Under the pieces are notes generated by a model. It ran no database searches. It worked only from the letters and a program-made list of their open reading frames with translations, and was not told the origin of the DNA. Made by a program: the position numbers and the translations under genes. 41,891 nt of DNA from Mycobacterium intermedium (GTDB lineage Bacteria > Actinomycetota > Actinomycetes > Mycobacteriales > Mycobacteriaceae), in NCBI RefSeq assembly GCF_002086275.1, contig NZ_MVHT01000059.1:1-41891 (forward strand), in the 5' to 3' direction. Shown one piece after another: positions 31,040-40,418 of the stretch (its first letter is position 1; every line of letters begins with the position of its first letter).

Positions 31040-31177
31040 TTATCCTGCGCGCAGTAGTTTCATCGCGAGCCGCGCGGCTCGCGACGGCGTTGGGTGCCAG
31101 GGCAGTCGCGCGGTCGGGTCGTCGCGCACCGCGGCCACCCTGGCCTGCGCGATTTCGTTGGCTGTCCGGGGTGCCAC
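31040..31177 (-). CDS. Small hypothetical protein (45 residues) at the head of the Ddn-tarD operon
   Basis: From GTG 31175-31177 the product is VAPRTANEIAQARVAAVRD followed by a Pro/Arg-rich tail (LPWHPTPSRAARLAMKLLRAG). The frame is open to an ATG at 31237 on the hemL start, but that form would overlap hemL. The stop lies four bases before the Ddn copy 1 start, which supports a real, co-translated gene, though no strong ribosome-binding site is present. No family recognised. Confidence 0.45.
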   Translation of the reverse strand: MAPRTANEIAQARVAAVRDDPTARLPWHPTPSRAARLAMKLLRAG

Positions 31178-31235
31178 CAGCCAACTCTTACACCCTGTAG
31201 TTGAACGGGGCGCGCGGGCTGGGACACTGGTCGGC

Positions 31236-32554
<1,319 letters not shown>

Positions 32555-32555
<1 letters not shown>

Positions 32556-33163
32556 TGGCCGAAGAAACCCGAGTTCATGTGGTACGCCACGGCGAGGTAC
32601 ACAACCCCACCGGCATCCTCTACGGTCGGCTGCCCGGGTTCCGCCTGTCCGAGCGAGGCCAGGCCCAGGCCGCCGCGGTCGCCGACGCGCTGGCGGGGCG
32701 CGACGTCGTCGCGGTCATCGCATCACCGCTGCAGCGCGCGCAGGAGACCGCCGCGCCCATCGCCGCCAAGCACGACCTGCCGGTGGACACCGACCCCGAT
32801 CTGATCGAATCGGCCAACTTCTTCGAGGGGCGGCGGGTCGGCCCGGGCGACGGCGCCTGGCGGGACCCACGGGTCTGGTGGCAGCTGCGCAACCCGTTCA
32901 CCCCGTCCTGGGGCGAGCCCTACCAGGAGATCGCCGGGCGGATGGCGACGGCGGCCGAGAAGGCGCGGGCCCGCGCCGCCGGCCACGAGGTGGTCTGCGT
33001 CAGCCACCAGTTGCCGGTCTGGACGCTGCGCCTGCACCTGACCGGCCGGAGGCTTTGGCACGACCCGCGGCGCCGGGAATGCGGCCTGGCTTCGGTGACT
33101 TCCCTGATCTACGACGGTGATCGTCTGGTGGACGTCGAGTATTTCGAACCGGCCGGCGCTTGA
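32555..33163 (+). CDS. Histidine-phosphatase family protein (phosphoglycerate mutase-like), Rv0525-like
   Basis: 202 residues. The RHG motif is at the N-terminus (VVRHGEVHNPTG, catalytic H12), the second His lies in VVCVSHQLPVWTLR, and an Arg in SPLQRAQETAAPIA completes the phosphate pocket. Substrate unknown; family members include phosphatases and mutases. Translationally coupled after hemL and directly before the TlpA-like gene. Confidence 0.87.
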
Positions 33164-33165
33164 TC

Positions 33166-33777
33166 ATGCGGCGGTTGTTGGCGGCAGCGGCGGTGGCTTT
33201 CCTGTTCACGGGATTGCTCACCGGCTGCTCGGGACGTGACGCCGTCGCCCAGGGCGGCACGTTCGAATTCGTCTCACCGGGCGGCAAAACCGACATCTTC
33301 TACGACCCGCCCGCCAACCGCGGCCGTCCGGCGCCATTGTCCGGCCCCGACCTTACTGATCCGGCGCGCACGGTGTCGCTGGACGACTTCGCCGGGCGGG
33401 TCGTCGTCATCAACGTGTGGGGTCAGTGGTGTGGTCCCTGCCGGGCAGAGGTCACCCAGCTGCAGCGCGTGTACGACGCCACCCGCGACACCGGGGTTTC
33501 CTTCCTCGGGATCGACGTTCGCGACAACAACCGCGCAGCGGCCCAGGACTTCGTTGCCGACCGGCACGTGACGTTCCCGTCCATCTACGACCCGGCGATG
33601 CGCACCCTCATCGCGTTCGGTGGCAAGTACCCCACCACCGTCATTCCGTCGACGCTGGTGCTCGACCGGCAGCACCGGGTCGCCGCGGTGTTCCTGCGTG
33701 AACTGCTGGCCGAGGACCTGCAGCCAGTCGTCCAGCGGGTAGCCGCCGAAGACTCGGCCACACCCGGACCGCAATGA
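33166..33777 (+). CDS. Thioredoxin-like lipoprotein of cytochrome c maturation (TlpA/ResA/CcsX-like), Rv0526
   Basis: 203 residues. A lipoprotein signal ends in a lipobox LLTGC (lipidated C21), so it is anchored outside the membrane. The redox motif is WCGPC (C89, C92), followed by TlpA/AhpC-type elements (FLGIDVRDNNRAAAQDF, FPSIYDPAMRT, TTVIPSTLVLD with cis-Pro). It likely keeps apocytochrome CXXCH cysteines reduced, using electrons from CcdA encoded next. Overlaps ccdA by ATGA. ATG 33166 is chosen; TTG 33160 is in frame but overlaps the previous stop. Confidence 0.9.
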   Translation: MRRLLAAAAVAFLFTGLLTGCSGRDAVAQGGTFEFVSPGGKTDIFYDPPANRGRPAPLSGPDLTDPARTVSLDDFAGRVVVINVWGQWCGPCRAEVTQLQRVYDATRDTGVSFLGIDVRDNNRAAAQDFVADRHVTFPSIYDPAMRTLIAFGGKYPTTVIPSTLVLDRQHRVAAVFLRELLAEDLQPVVQRVAAEDSATPGPQ

Positions 33778-34577
33778 GCGCGATGAGCGGGTTCACCGAA
33801 ATCGCCGCAGCGGGGCCACTGTTGGTGGCGCTCGCGGTGTGCATGCTGGCGGGATTGGTGTCGTTCGCCTCGCCGTGTGTGGTGCCGCTGGTGCCGGGCT
33901 ATCTGTCGTACCTGGCCGCCGTCGTCGGCGTCTCCGAAGACGGGCCGGCTGTCCCCGGCGATGGTGGCAGTGTGAAGGCGCCGCCCGCGGCGCGGTGGCG
34001 GGTGGCCGGGTCGGCTTTGCTGTTCGTGGCGGGGTTCACCACGGTGTTCGTGCTGGGCACGGTTGTCGTGCTGGGCATGACCAACGCGTTGATCACCAAC
34101 CAGGTGGTGCTGCAACGGGTCGGCGGGGTGCTGACCATCGTGATGGGGTTGGTGTTCGTCGGGCTCTTTCCCGTCCTGCAACGGCAAGCGCGGTTCAGCC
34201 CGCGGCAATTGACGACGATTGCCGGGGCGCCGTTGCTCGGTGCCGTTTTCGCCCTGGGCTGGACGCCGTGTCTGGGGCCGACGTTGACCGGTGTGGTGAC
34301 CGTCGCCTCGGCCACCGACGGTTCCAACGTGGTACGGGGAGTCCTGCTGGTGATCGCCTACTGCCTGGGGTTGGGGATCCCGTTTGTGCTGCTGGCGTTC
34401 GGATCGGCGTGGGCGGTGGCGGGCCTGGGTTGGCTGCGCCGACACACCAGGGCCATTCAGATATTCGGTGGCGTGTTGTTGATTGTGGTCGGCGTGGCGC
34501 TGGTCAGCGGGGTGTGGAACGACTTCGTGTCCTGGCTGCGCGACGCCTTCGTCTCGGACGTGAGGCTCCCGATTTGA
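33774..34577 (+). CDS. ccdA: CcdA/DsbD-type thiol-disulfide transmembrane protein
   Basis: 267 residues, six predicted membrane helices. The conserved redox cysteines are C35 (FASPCVVPLVPGYLSY) and C166 (GWTPCLGPTLTG), passing reducing power from cytoplasmic thioredoxin to the periplasm-side TlpA-like lipoprotein. Part of the System II cytochrome c maturation operon (CcsX-CcdA-ResB-CcsA). Called ccsA or ccdA in M. tuberculosis annotations (Rv0527). Its TGA overlaps an in-frame TTG of the next frame. Alternative start at ATG 33783. Confidence 0.9.
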   Translation: MSAMSGFTEIAAAGPLLVALAVCMLAGLVSFASPCVVPLVPGYLSYLAAVVGVSEDGPAVPGDGGSVKAPPAARWRVAGSALLFVAGFTTVFVLGTVVVLGMTNALITNQVVLQRVGGVLTIVMGLVFVGLFPVLQRQARFSPRQLTTIAGAPLLGAVFALGWTPCLGPTLTGVVTVASATDGSNVVRGVLLVIAYCLGLGIPFVLLAFGSAWAVAGLGWLRRHTRAIQIFGGVLLIVVGVALVSGVWNDFVSWLRDAFVSDVRLPI

Positions 34578-34590
34578 CCCGGCCAGAGGC

Positions 34591-34650
34591 GCGAGCAGAC
34601 GCAAACTTGTACGAAACCGGGCGTTCTCGTACAAGTTTGCGTCTGCTCGC
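34591..34650. repeat. Perfect 24-bp inverted repeat with GCAGACGCAAA core, inside the cytochrome c operon
   Basis: Left arm 34591-34614 and right arm 34627-34650 are exact reverse complements over 24 bases around a 12-base loop. It begins 13 bases after the ccdA stop. No U-tract follows. The core, outer sequence and part of the loop (GAAACC...GTTCT) match the element at 1845-1898, so it is a copy of the same dispersed repeat. It must be read through, or used, for ccdA-resB co-transcription. Confidence 0.75.
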
Positions 34651-34699
34651 GGGAAAAGGTGCGCAGAAGGCGCGCAACTTGTGGCGGTCGTTGACCTCG

Positions 34700-36295
34700 A
34701 TGGGGACGGCGCTGGTGCTGCTGTTTCTCCTCGCGCTGGCGGCGATACCCGGGGCGCTGCTGCCGCAGCGCAGCCTCAACGCCGGCAAGGTCGACGAGTA
34801 CCTGAGTTCGCACCCGACCGTCGGCCCGTGGCTCGACGAGTTGCAGGCCTTCGACGTGTTCTCCAGCTTCTGGTTCACCGCCATCTACGTGCTGCTGTTC
34901 GTCTCGCTCGTCGGCTGCCTGACCCCGCGGATGATCGAACACGCGCGCAGCCTGCGCGCCACGCCGGTGGCTGCGCCGCGCAATCTGTCCCGGCTGCCCA
35001 AGCACGCCCGCGCCGAGCTACCCGCCGATCCGCACGAGCTGAACGCCCTGGCAAACAAGATTGTCCGTCGGCTACGTGGCTGGCGCACGGCGATCCGGCA
35101 TCAGCACGGCTCAGGAACCGTTCCCGAAACCGTAGAGGTCTCCGCGGAAAAGGGTTACCTGCGCGAGTTCGGCAACATCGTCTTTCACTTTTCGTTGCTC
35201 GGCCTGCTGGTCGCGGTGGCAGTCGGGAAGCTGTTCGGCTACGAGGGCAACGTGATCGTCATCGCCGACGGCGGTCCCGGGTTCTGCTCGGCGTCGCCGG
35301 CGGCGTTCGACTCGTTCCGCGCCGGCAACACCGTCGACGGCACCTCCCTGCACCCGATCTGCATCCGGGTCAACGACTTTCAGGCGCACTACCTGCCGTC
35401 CGGCCAGGCCACCTACTTCGCGTCGGACATCGACTACCAAGCCGGAAACGATCTGGCGTCCAACACCTGGCGTCCGTACCGGCTCGAGGTCAACCGCCCG
35501 CTGCGCATCGGCGGCGACCGTGTCTACCTACAGGGCCACGGCTACGCGCCCACGTTCACCGTCACGTTCCCGAACGGGCAAAGCCGCACATCGACCGTGC
35601 AGTGGCGACCCGACAACCCGCAGACCCTGCTGTCCTCGGGGGTGGCCCGCATCGACCCGCCGGCGGGCAGCTACCCGACCGGCGACGAACGTCGCAAACA
35701 CACCATCGCCATCCAGGGCCTGCTGGCACCGACCGAACAGCTCGAGGGCACCCTGCTGTCGTCGCGCTTTCCGGCGCTCGACGCTCCCGCGGTGGCCGTC
35801 GACATCTACCGCGGTGACACCGGCCTGGACAGTGGGCGTCCGCAGTCGCTGTTCACTCTGGATCACCGGCTGATCGAGCAGGGCCGGTTGGTCAAGGAGA
35901 AGCGGGTCAATCTGCGCGTCGGGGAACAGGTCCGCATCGACCAGGGCCCGGGAGCGGGCACCATCGTCCGATTCGACGGCGCCGTGCCGTTCGTGAATCT
36001 GCAGGTTTCCCACGACCCCGGCCAGGGCTGGGTGCTGGTGTTCGCCATCACAATGATGGCCGGCCTGCTGGTATCCCTGCTGGTGCGCCGACGGCGGGTC
36101 TGGGTTCGGCTTACGCCCGCCGCTGACGCTGCAGGTACGGTAAGCATCGAGCTGGGCGGCTTGGCGCGCACCGACAACTCCGGGTGGGGCGACGAGTTCG
36201 AGCGGCTGACCGAGCAGATAGTGGCGGGAATCGGCGAATCGGCCTCAGCTCCCGAAAAAGCCACCAGAACGACCTCTGAGGTGGACGTCACGTGA
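34700..36295 (+). CDS. resB: ResB/CcsB cytochrome c biogenesis protein, Rv0528-like
   Basis: 531 residues from ATG 34700. Early membrane helices (ALVLLFLLALAAIPGALLPQ, FWFTAIYVLLFVSLVGCL, FHFSLLGLLVAVAVGKLFG) flank a large extracytoplasmic domain, with a final helix near residue 460 (VLVFAITMMAGLLVSLLV). ResB and CcsA form the heme-export and ligation machine of System II. The start is not certain: ATG 34700 lacks a good ribosome-binding site, and the frame is open upstream through the hairpin repeat with TTG codons at 34679 and 34574 (the latter overlapping the ccdA stop); LTSM just before the ATG looks conserved, so the true start is probably upstream. Overlaps ccsA by GTGA. Confidence 0.88.
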   Translation: MGTALVLLFLLALAAIPGALLPQRSLNAGKVDEYLSSHPTVGPWLDELQAFDVFSSFWFTAIYVLLFVSLVGCLTPRMIEHARSLRATPVAAPRNLSRLPKHARAELPADPHELNALANKIVRRLRGWRTAIRHQHGSGTVPETVEVSAEKGYLREFGNIVFHFSLLGLLVAVAVGKLFGYEGNVIVIADGGPGFCSASPAAFDSFRAGNTVDGTSLHPICIRVNDFQAHYLPSGQATYFASDIDYQAGNDLASNTWRPYRLEVNRPLRIGGDRVYLQGHGYAPTFTVTFPNGQSRTSTVQWRPDNPQTLLSSGVARIDPPAGSYPTGDERRKHTIAIQGLLAPTEQLEGTLLSSRFPALDAPAVAVDIYRGDTGLDSGRPQSLFTLDHRLIEQGRLVKEKRVNLRVGEQVRIDQGPGAGTIVRFDGAVPFVNLQVSHDPGQGWVLVFAITMMAGLLVSLLVRRRRVWVRLTPAADAAGTVSIELGGLARTDNSGWGDEFERLTEQIVAGIGESASAPEKATRTTSEVDVT

Positions 36296-37269
36296 ATACC
36301 CCGAACATCGACATCGGCCTGGCCAGGTACTCCGACTGGGCCTTCACCTCGGCCGTGGTCGCGTTGGTGGTCGCGCTGCTGCTGTTGGCCATCGAGCTGG
36401 CCTATGTCCGCGGCCGCAAGGTCGAGGAGCGCGAACTGGTGTCCGCCGGAACGGTGTCTAAAGACGATGCCACCCCGGGGATCGTGGTCGACGCCCCGCA
36501 ACGGCGCCTCGACGAACGCGTGGGGCGGGCCGGCCTGGCCGTGCTGTACCTCGGCATCGGCCTGCTGCTGGCGTGCATCGTGCTGCGCGGCCTGGCCACC
36601 ATGCGGGTGCCGTGGGGCAACATGTACGAGTTCATCAACCTGACCTGCATGTCCGGACTGGTCGCGGGCGCAATAGTGCTGCGGCGTCCGCAGTACCGTC
36701 CGCTGTGGGTTTTCCTGCTGGTTCCGGTGTTGGTGCTGCTCACGGTGTCCGGACGCTGGCTCTACACCAACGCCGCGCCGGTGATGCCCGCACTGCAGTC
36801 CTACTGGCTGCCCATCCACGTCTCGGTGGTCAGCCTCGGCTCCGGGGTCTTTCTGGTCGCCGGCATCGCCAGCATCCTGTTCCTGCTGCGCACCTCGTCC
36901 CTGTCCGACCCGGAGGCCGAGGGCCGGTGGGCCCGCGTGGTGCAGCGACTCCCGGATGCGCAAACCCTGGACCGGATCGCCTACCGAACCACGATCTTCG
37001 CCTTTCCCGTGTTCGGTTTCGGCGTGATCTTCGGCGCCATCTGGGCCGAGGAAGCATGGGGCCGTTACTGGGGCTGGGACCCCAAGGAGACCGTTTCGTT
37101 CATCGCCTGGGTGGTCTACGCCGCATACCTGCATGCCAGGTCAACGGCGGGTTGGCGGGACCGCAAGGCGGCCTGGATCAACGTCGCGGGGTTCGTCGCC
37201 ATGGTCTTCAACTTGTTCTTCGTTAACCTGGTGACAGTTGGCCTGCATTCCTACGCGGGCGTGGGCTGA
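36292..37269 (+). CDS. ccsA: Cytochrome c assembly protein CcsA (heme handling)
   Basis: 325 residues from GTG 36292. The tryptophan-rich WWD motif is WGRYWGWDPKETVSF (W260, W262, D263), which binds heme at the outer face; conserved histidines lie in the flanking helices (LPIHVSVVSLGSG and AYLHARSTAGWR). About eight membrane helices. It works with ResB to attach heme to apocytochromes of the bc1-aa3 branch. The MinD-like gene starts 46 bases after its stop. Confidence 0.92.
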   Translation: MNTPNIDIGLARYSDWAFTSAVVALVVALLLLAIELAYVRGRKVEERELVSAGTVSKDDATPGIVVDAPQRRLDERVGRAGLAVLYLGIGLLLACIVLRGLATMRVPWGNMYEFINLTCMSGLVAGAIVLRRPQYRPLWVFLLVPVLVLLTVSGRWLYTNAAPVMPALQSYWLPIHVSVVSLGSGVFLVAGIASILFLLRTSSLSDPEAEGRWARVVQRLPDAQTLDRIAYRTTIFAFPVFGFGVIFGAIWAEEAWGRYWGWDPKETVSFIAWVVYAAYLHARSTAGWRDRKAAWINVAGFVAMVFNLFFVNLVTVGLHSYAGVG

Positions 37270-37315
37270 CGGTCAAGCAACCGACCCGAGATCTGCAACC
37301 AGGGGGAGGGCCTAC

Positions 37316-38719
37316 GTGTCCGAGCAGCCAACGACGGGCGTGGGGGCGCCCCGCACCCAAGACGGCGGAGCCGGTAACGGCGACCCAGACGGTGCGACCA
37401 GACAGTTTTCTACCCAACCGCATGCCGGCGACGCGTCCACCGAGTCCGGCTTCGATCCCGTAGCCGAGTCGCCGACGCGCGCCTTCGCCGGGTTCCGCAC
37501 CGAACGGCGGCCGCCGGCGCCGCCGGCACCGTCCGGGCCGCCCACCGCCGCCGGGCCCGCGCCCGGTCCTGGGCCCGCGCCTGGCCCTAGTCCCGCTGCC
37601 GGCCCTGGGCCCGCGCCTGGCCCACCCGCCTGGGACTCCACTCCCGTCACCGGCCTGCCACGGGTCGATCCGACCGCCTACGGCGCCTACTACTCCGAGC
37701 CTCACCGGCTGGTAGACGAGCCCGAAACGCCGGCCGAACGGCCCCAGTTTCGCCCGGAACCGTTGCCGCACACGCCGTACCCCGAACTGGCCACCACCAC
37801 GTTGCTGCGGCCGGTCAAACCGCCGCCGTCGGAAGGCTGGCGCCGGCTGGTCTACGTGTTGTCGGGTCAGCTGATCAACCTCGGCGAAGGGCCCCGAGCG
37901 ACCCGGTACAACGACCTGGTCGCGCAGGTCAACCGGCCCTTGCGCGGCTGCTACCGGATTGCGCTGCTGTCGTTGAAAGGCGGCGTGGGCAAGACGACGA
38001 TCACCGCGACGCTGGGAGCCACCTTCGCGCACGTGCGCGGTGACCGGGTGATCGCGGTGGACGCCAACCCTGATCGCGGCACGTTGAGCCAGAAGGTCCC
38101 GCTCGAGACGCCGGCCACGGTGCGCCACCTGCTGCGCGACGCCGCCAGCATCGAGCGCTACAGCGACGTCCGCGGCTACACCTCGCAAGGCCCCAGCGGC
38201 CTGGAAGTGTTGGCCTCGGCCAGCGATCCGGCGGTGTCGGAGGCGTTCAGCGCCGAGGACTACTCCCGCACGCTGGAAATCCTGGAGCGTTTCTACGGCC
38301 TGGTGCTCACCGACTGCGGCACCGGACTGCTGCATTCGGCGATGTCGGCGATCTTGGAGAAGTCCGACGTGCTGATCGTGGTGGCGTCGGGGTCCATCGA
38401 CGGCGCCCGCAGTGCGTCGGCAACGCTGGACTGGCTGGAAGCGCACGGCCACGAGGATTTGGTGCGCAATTCGATCACGGTGATCAACGGGGTGCGGCCC
38501 CGTTCGGGCAAGGTCGACATGCAAAAGGTGATCGACCATTTCGCCCGGCGCTCCCGCGCCGTGCACCTGGTGCCCTTCGACCCGCACCTCGAGGAAGGCG
38601 CGGAGATCTCGCTGGAGCGTTTGAAGCGGCACACCCGCGAGGCCCTCACCGAATTGGCGGCGGTGGTGGCCGACGGGTTTCCAGGCGATCAGCGGAGGGC
38701 CAACCCGAACTTCACCTAG
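37316..38719 (+). CDS. MinD/ParA-like ATPase with Pro-rich N-terminus, Rv0530-like (EspI-type architecture)
   Basis: 467 residues from GTG 37316 with a GGGGGAGGG site just upstream. Residues 1 to about 200: disordered, Pro/Gly/Ala-rich with a run of APGPGPAPGPSP-like repeats near residues 75-100. Residues 205-460: a deviant Walker A P-loop KGGVGKTT (K221, K226), VIAVDANPD (Walker A') and VLTDCGTGL (Walker B) of the MinD/ParA class. This layout matches EspI (Rv3876) and its paralogues linked to type VII secretion, but no ESX genes are near, so its partner is unknown. In M. tuberculosis the orthologue also follows the cytochrome c operon. Confidence 0.85.
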   Translation: MSEQPTTGVGAPRTQDGGAGNGDPDGATRQFSTQPHAGDASTESGFDPVAESPTRAFAGFRTERRPPAPPAPSGPPTAAGPAPGPGPAPGPSPAAGPGPAPGPPAWDSTPVTGLPRVDPTAYGAYYSEPHRLVDEPETPAERPQFRPEPLPHTPYPELATTTLLRPVKPPPSEGWRRLVYVLSGQLINLGEGPRATRYNDLVAQVNRPLRGCYRIALLSLKGGVGKTTITATLGATFAHVRGDRVIAVDANPDRGTLSQKVPLETPATVRHLLRDAASIERYSDVRGYTSQGPSGLEVLASASDPAVSEAFSAEDYSRTLEILERFYGLVLTDCGTGLLHSAMSAILEKSDVLIVVASGSIDGARSASATLDWLEAHGHEDLVRNSITVINGVRPRSGKVDMQKVIDHFARRSRAVHLVPFDPHLEEGAEISLERLKRHTREALTELAAVVADGFPGDQRRANPNFT

Positions 38720-38736
38720 TGCGGGACCGAGTGCGG

Positions 38737-38898
38737 TTAGCGGGGGTCTTGTCCGCCCTGACCCAACCGGCGCAGGAACTCTGGATCGTCGTCGGGGCCG
38801 ATCACGCGCGTGGTCGGCCGGCTCGGCTGCGCTCGCGCAGCGCGCCAGCCTAGATAGATAAGCGTCCCCAACACCAGGACGACGAGCAGGTAAAGCAC
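38737..38898 (-). CDS. 53-residue single-pass membrane protein (Rv0530A-position small protein)
   Basis: GTG at 38896-38898 with AGGAGGTG five bases upstream opens 53 codons ending at TAA 38737-38739. The product starts LYLLVVLVLGTLIYLGWRAA, one transmembrane helix, then a hydrophilic tail with RVIGPDDDPEFLRRL. A small annotated gene (Rv0530A) occupies this place in M. tuberculosis, but I am unsure of its strand. Convergent with the MinD-like gene and divergent from the DUF4229 gene, 57 bases apart. Shorter than usual gene-calling cutoffs. Confidence 0.75.
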   Translation of the reverse strand: MLYLLVVLVLGTLIYLGWRAARAQPSRPTTRVIGPDDDPEFLRRLGQGGQDPR

Positions 38899-38954
38899 TC
38901 GACACCTCCTGCTAGCGAATATACCCGTGACAGGGCTGCTACTAGGCTCTAGAT

Positions 38955-39287
38955 GTGTCGGAAGCGCCCGAGGACAACATCACTGGGACTCGCGGGACCC
39001 TCTACGTCGTGCTTTACGCGGTGGCCCGGTTCCTGCTGGCGATCGTGGTCAGTGCCGCTATCTACGGGGTGGCGCGATTACTCGGGGTGTCCGAATTCCC
39101 GCTGGTGGTCGCCGCGTTGTTCGGTCTGATCATCGCGATGCCGCTGGGGATCTGGGTTTTCACGCCGTTGCGGAGACGGGCGACGGCGGCATTGGCGGTG
39201 GCCGGTGAACGCCGGCGCAAGGAGCGTGAGAAGTTGCGGGCCCGCTTGCGCGGTGAGGCGCTCCCCGACGGCGACGAAGAGGCGTGA
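38955..39287 (+). CDS. Small membrane protein, DUF4229-type, Rv0531-like
   Basis: 110 residues from GTG 38955. Two membrane helices (LYVVLYAVARFLLAIVVSAAI and LVVAALFGLIIAMPLGIWV) followed by an Arg/Glu-rich cytoplasmic tail (GERRRKEREKLRARLRG). Function unknown; the DUF4229 assignment is from memory. In M. tuberculosis PE_PGRS6 follows this gene; here the fabH stop comes after 31 bases and no PE_PGRS gene is present. Confidence 0.8.
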   Translation: MSEAPEDNITGTRGTLYVVLYAVARFLLAIVVSAAIYGVARLLGVSEFPLVVAALFGLIIAMPLGIWVFTPLRRRATAALAVAGERRRKEREKLRARLRGEALPDGDEEA

Positions 39288-39317
39288 GCGAGGCGTTATC
39301 CCGTCGGCAACAGTCCG

Positions 39318-40334
39318 CTAGTTGTCACTGTGTAGCGGCATCCGCACGACCTGCGCCGCATAGGTGAGCCCCGCGCCGTAGCCGATCAGCAACGCCAGGT
39401 CGCCCGGCTTGGCCGCGCCCGTGTCCATCAACTGGGCGATCGCCAACGGGATGGAAGCCGCCGACGTGTTGCCGGCGTGCTCGATGTCGTTGGCGACGAC
39501 GGTGTCGGGTCGCAGTTGCAGGTTTTTGGTCAGCAGGTCGTTGATGCGGGTATTGGCCTGATGCGGGACGAACACGTCGATTTCGTCGGGTTTTACCTCG
39601 GCGGCTTCCAAGGCGCGCCGGCCGACGTCACCCATCTGGAATGCCGCCCAACGGAATACCGATGGTCCTTCGAGGCGCACGTATGGCCTAGGCCCACTCG
39701 GGTTCTGCGCAAACGTGATCCAGTCGATGTCCTGACGGATGGCGTGCGCCTGTTGGCCGTCGCTGCCGGCGACGGTGGGTCCGATGCCCTGGAACGGGGT
39801 CTCGCCCACCACCACGGCGGCCGCACCGTCGGCGAAGATGAAGCAGTTGCCGCGGTCGTACATATCCATTGTGGGAGAAAGCTTTTCGGTTCCTACCACC
39901 AGCATCCTCCGGGCGCCGCCGCCGCGGATCATGTCGGCCGCCACGCCCAGGGCGTAGCCGAACCCGGCGCAGCCCGCCGAGAGATCGAATCCGAAGATGC
40001 CGTTGGCGCCCAGCGCCGCCGCGACCATCGGAGCGGCCGGCGGAGTTTGCAGGAAATGGGTGTTGGTCGTCAGGATCACGCCGTCGATGTCGGACGGATC
40101 CAGGTCCGCGTTGCCCAGCGCGCGTCGACAAGCCTCGGTCGCCATCGAAGCGGCGGATTCGTCGTCGGCGGCGAAGCGTCGGGTCTTGATGCCGGTACGG
40201 GTGTAGATCCATTCATCGGACGAGTCGATCTTCTCGCAGATCTCTTCGTTGGTGACGATCCGCTCGGGACGGTAGGCCCCGACACTGAGCAATCCGACGT
40301 TCTTGGTGCCGCTGGTCGTCGCGATCTCAGTCAT
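39318..40334 (-). CDS. fabH: Beta-ketoacyl-ACP synthase III (mycobacterial FabH)
   Basis: 338 residues. Links FAS-I to FAS-II by condensing a long acyl-CoA primer with malonyl-AcpM to start meromycolate elongation. The triad fits mtFabH numbering: C122 (LSAGCAGFGYAL), H258 (VPHQANTRI), N289 (HAGNTSAAS). Other signatures: FDLSAGCAG, GYGAGLTYAAQ at the C-terminus. Lies downstream of menA on the same strand with an 84-base gap that may hold its promoter. Mycolate condensation and mycolate dehydration (hadD) genes are thus both in this window. Confidence 0.95.
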   Translation of the reverse strand: MTEIATTSGTKNVGLLSVGAYRPERIVTNEEICEKIDSSDEWIYTRTGIKTRRFAADDESAASMATEACRRALGNADLDPSDIDGVILTTNTHFLQTPPAAPMVAAALGANGIFGFDLSAGCAGFGYALGVAADMIRGGGARRMLVVGTEKLSPTMDMYDRGNCFIFADGAAAVVVGETPFQGIGPTVAGSDGQQAHAIRQDIDWITFAQNPSGPRPYVRLEGPSVFRWAAFQMGDVGRRALEAAEVKPDEIDVFVPHQANTRINDLLTKNLQLRPDTVVANDIEHAGNTSAASIPLAIAQLMDTGAAKPGDLALLIGYGAGLTYAAQVVRMPLHSDN

Positions 40335-40418
40335 CCTCGTCCCATCTCTTTCCGTCGAGTGTGCACCCTTGGCGCCGACCTGCCGACGGCTACGCCCGAA
40401 AACCCATTAGAAGCTAGC

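Noticed and set aside
33839..34699. Very long + strand open frame running through ccdA into resB
   Set aside because: The first 245 codons overlap ccdA in another frame and have shadow composition (Arg/Gly-rich); only the part from about 34574 on looks like a protein of a known family.
35863..37134. 423-codon minus-strand frame opposite resB and ccsA
   Set aside because: Shadow of membrane-protein codons; overlaps two conserved genes.
37223..38905. 560-codon minus-strand frame opposite the MinD-like gene
   Set aside because: Antisense shadow; the plus strand carries a P-loop ATPase with a good ribosome-binding site.
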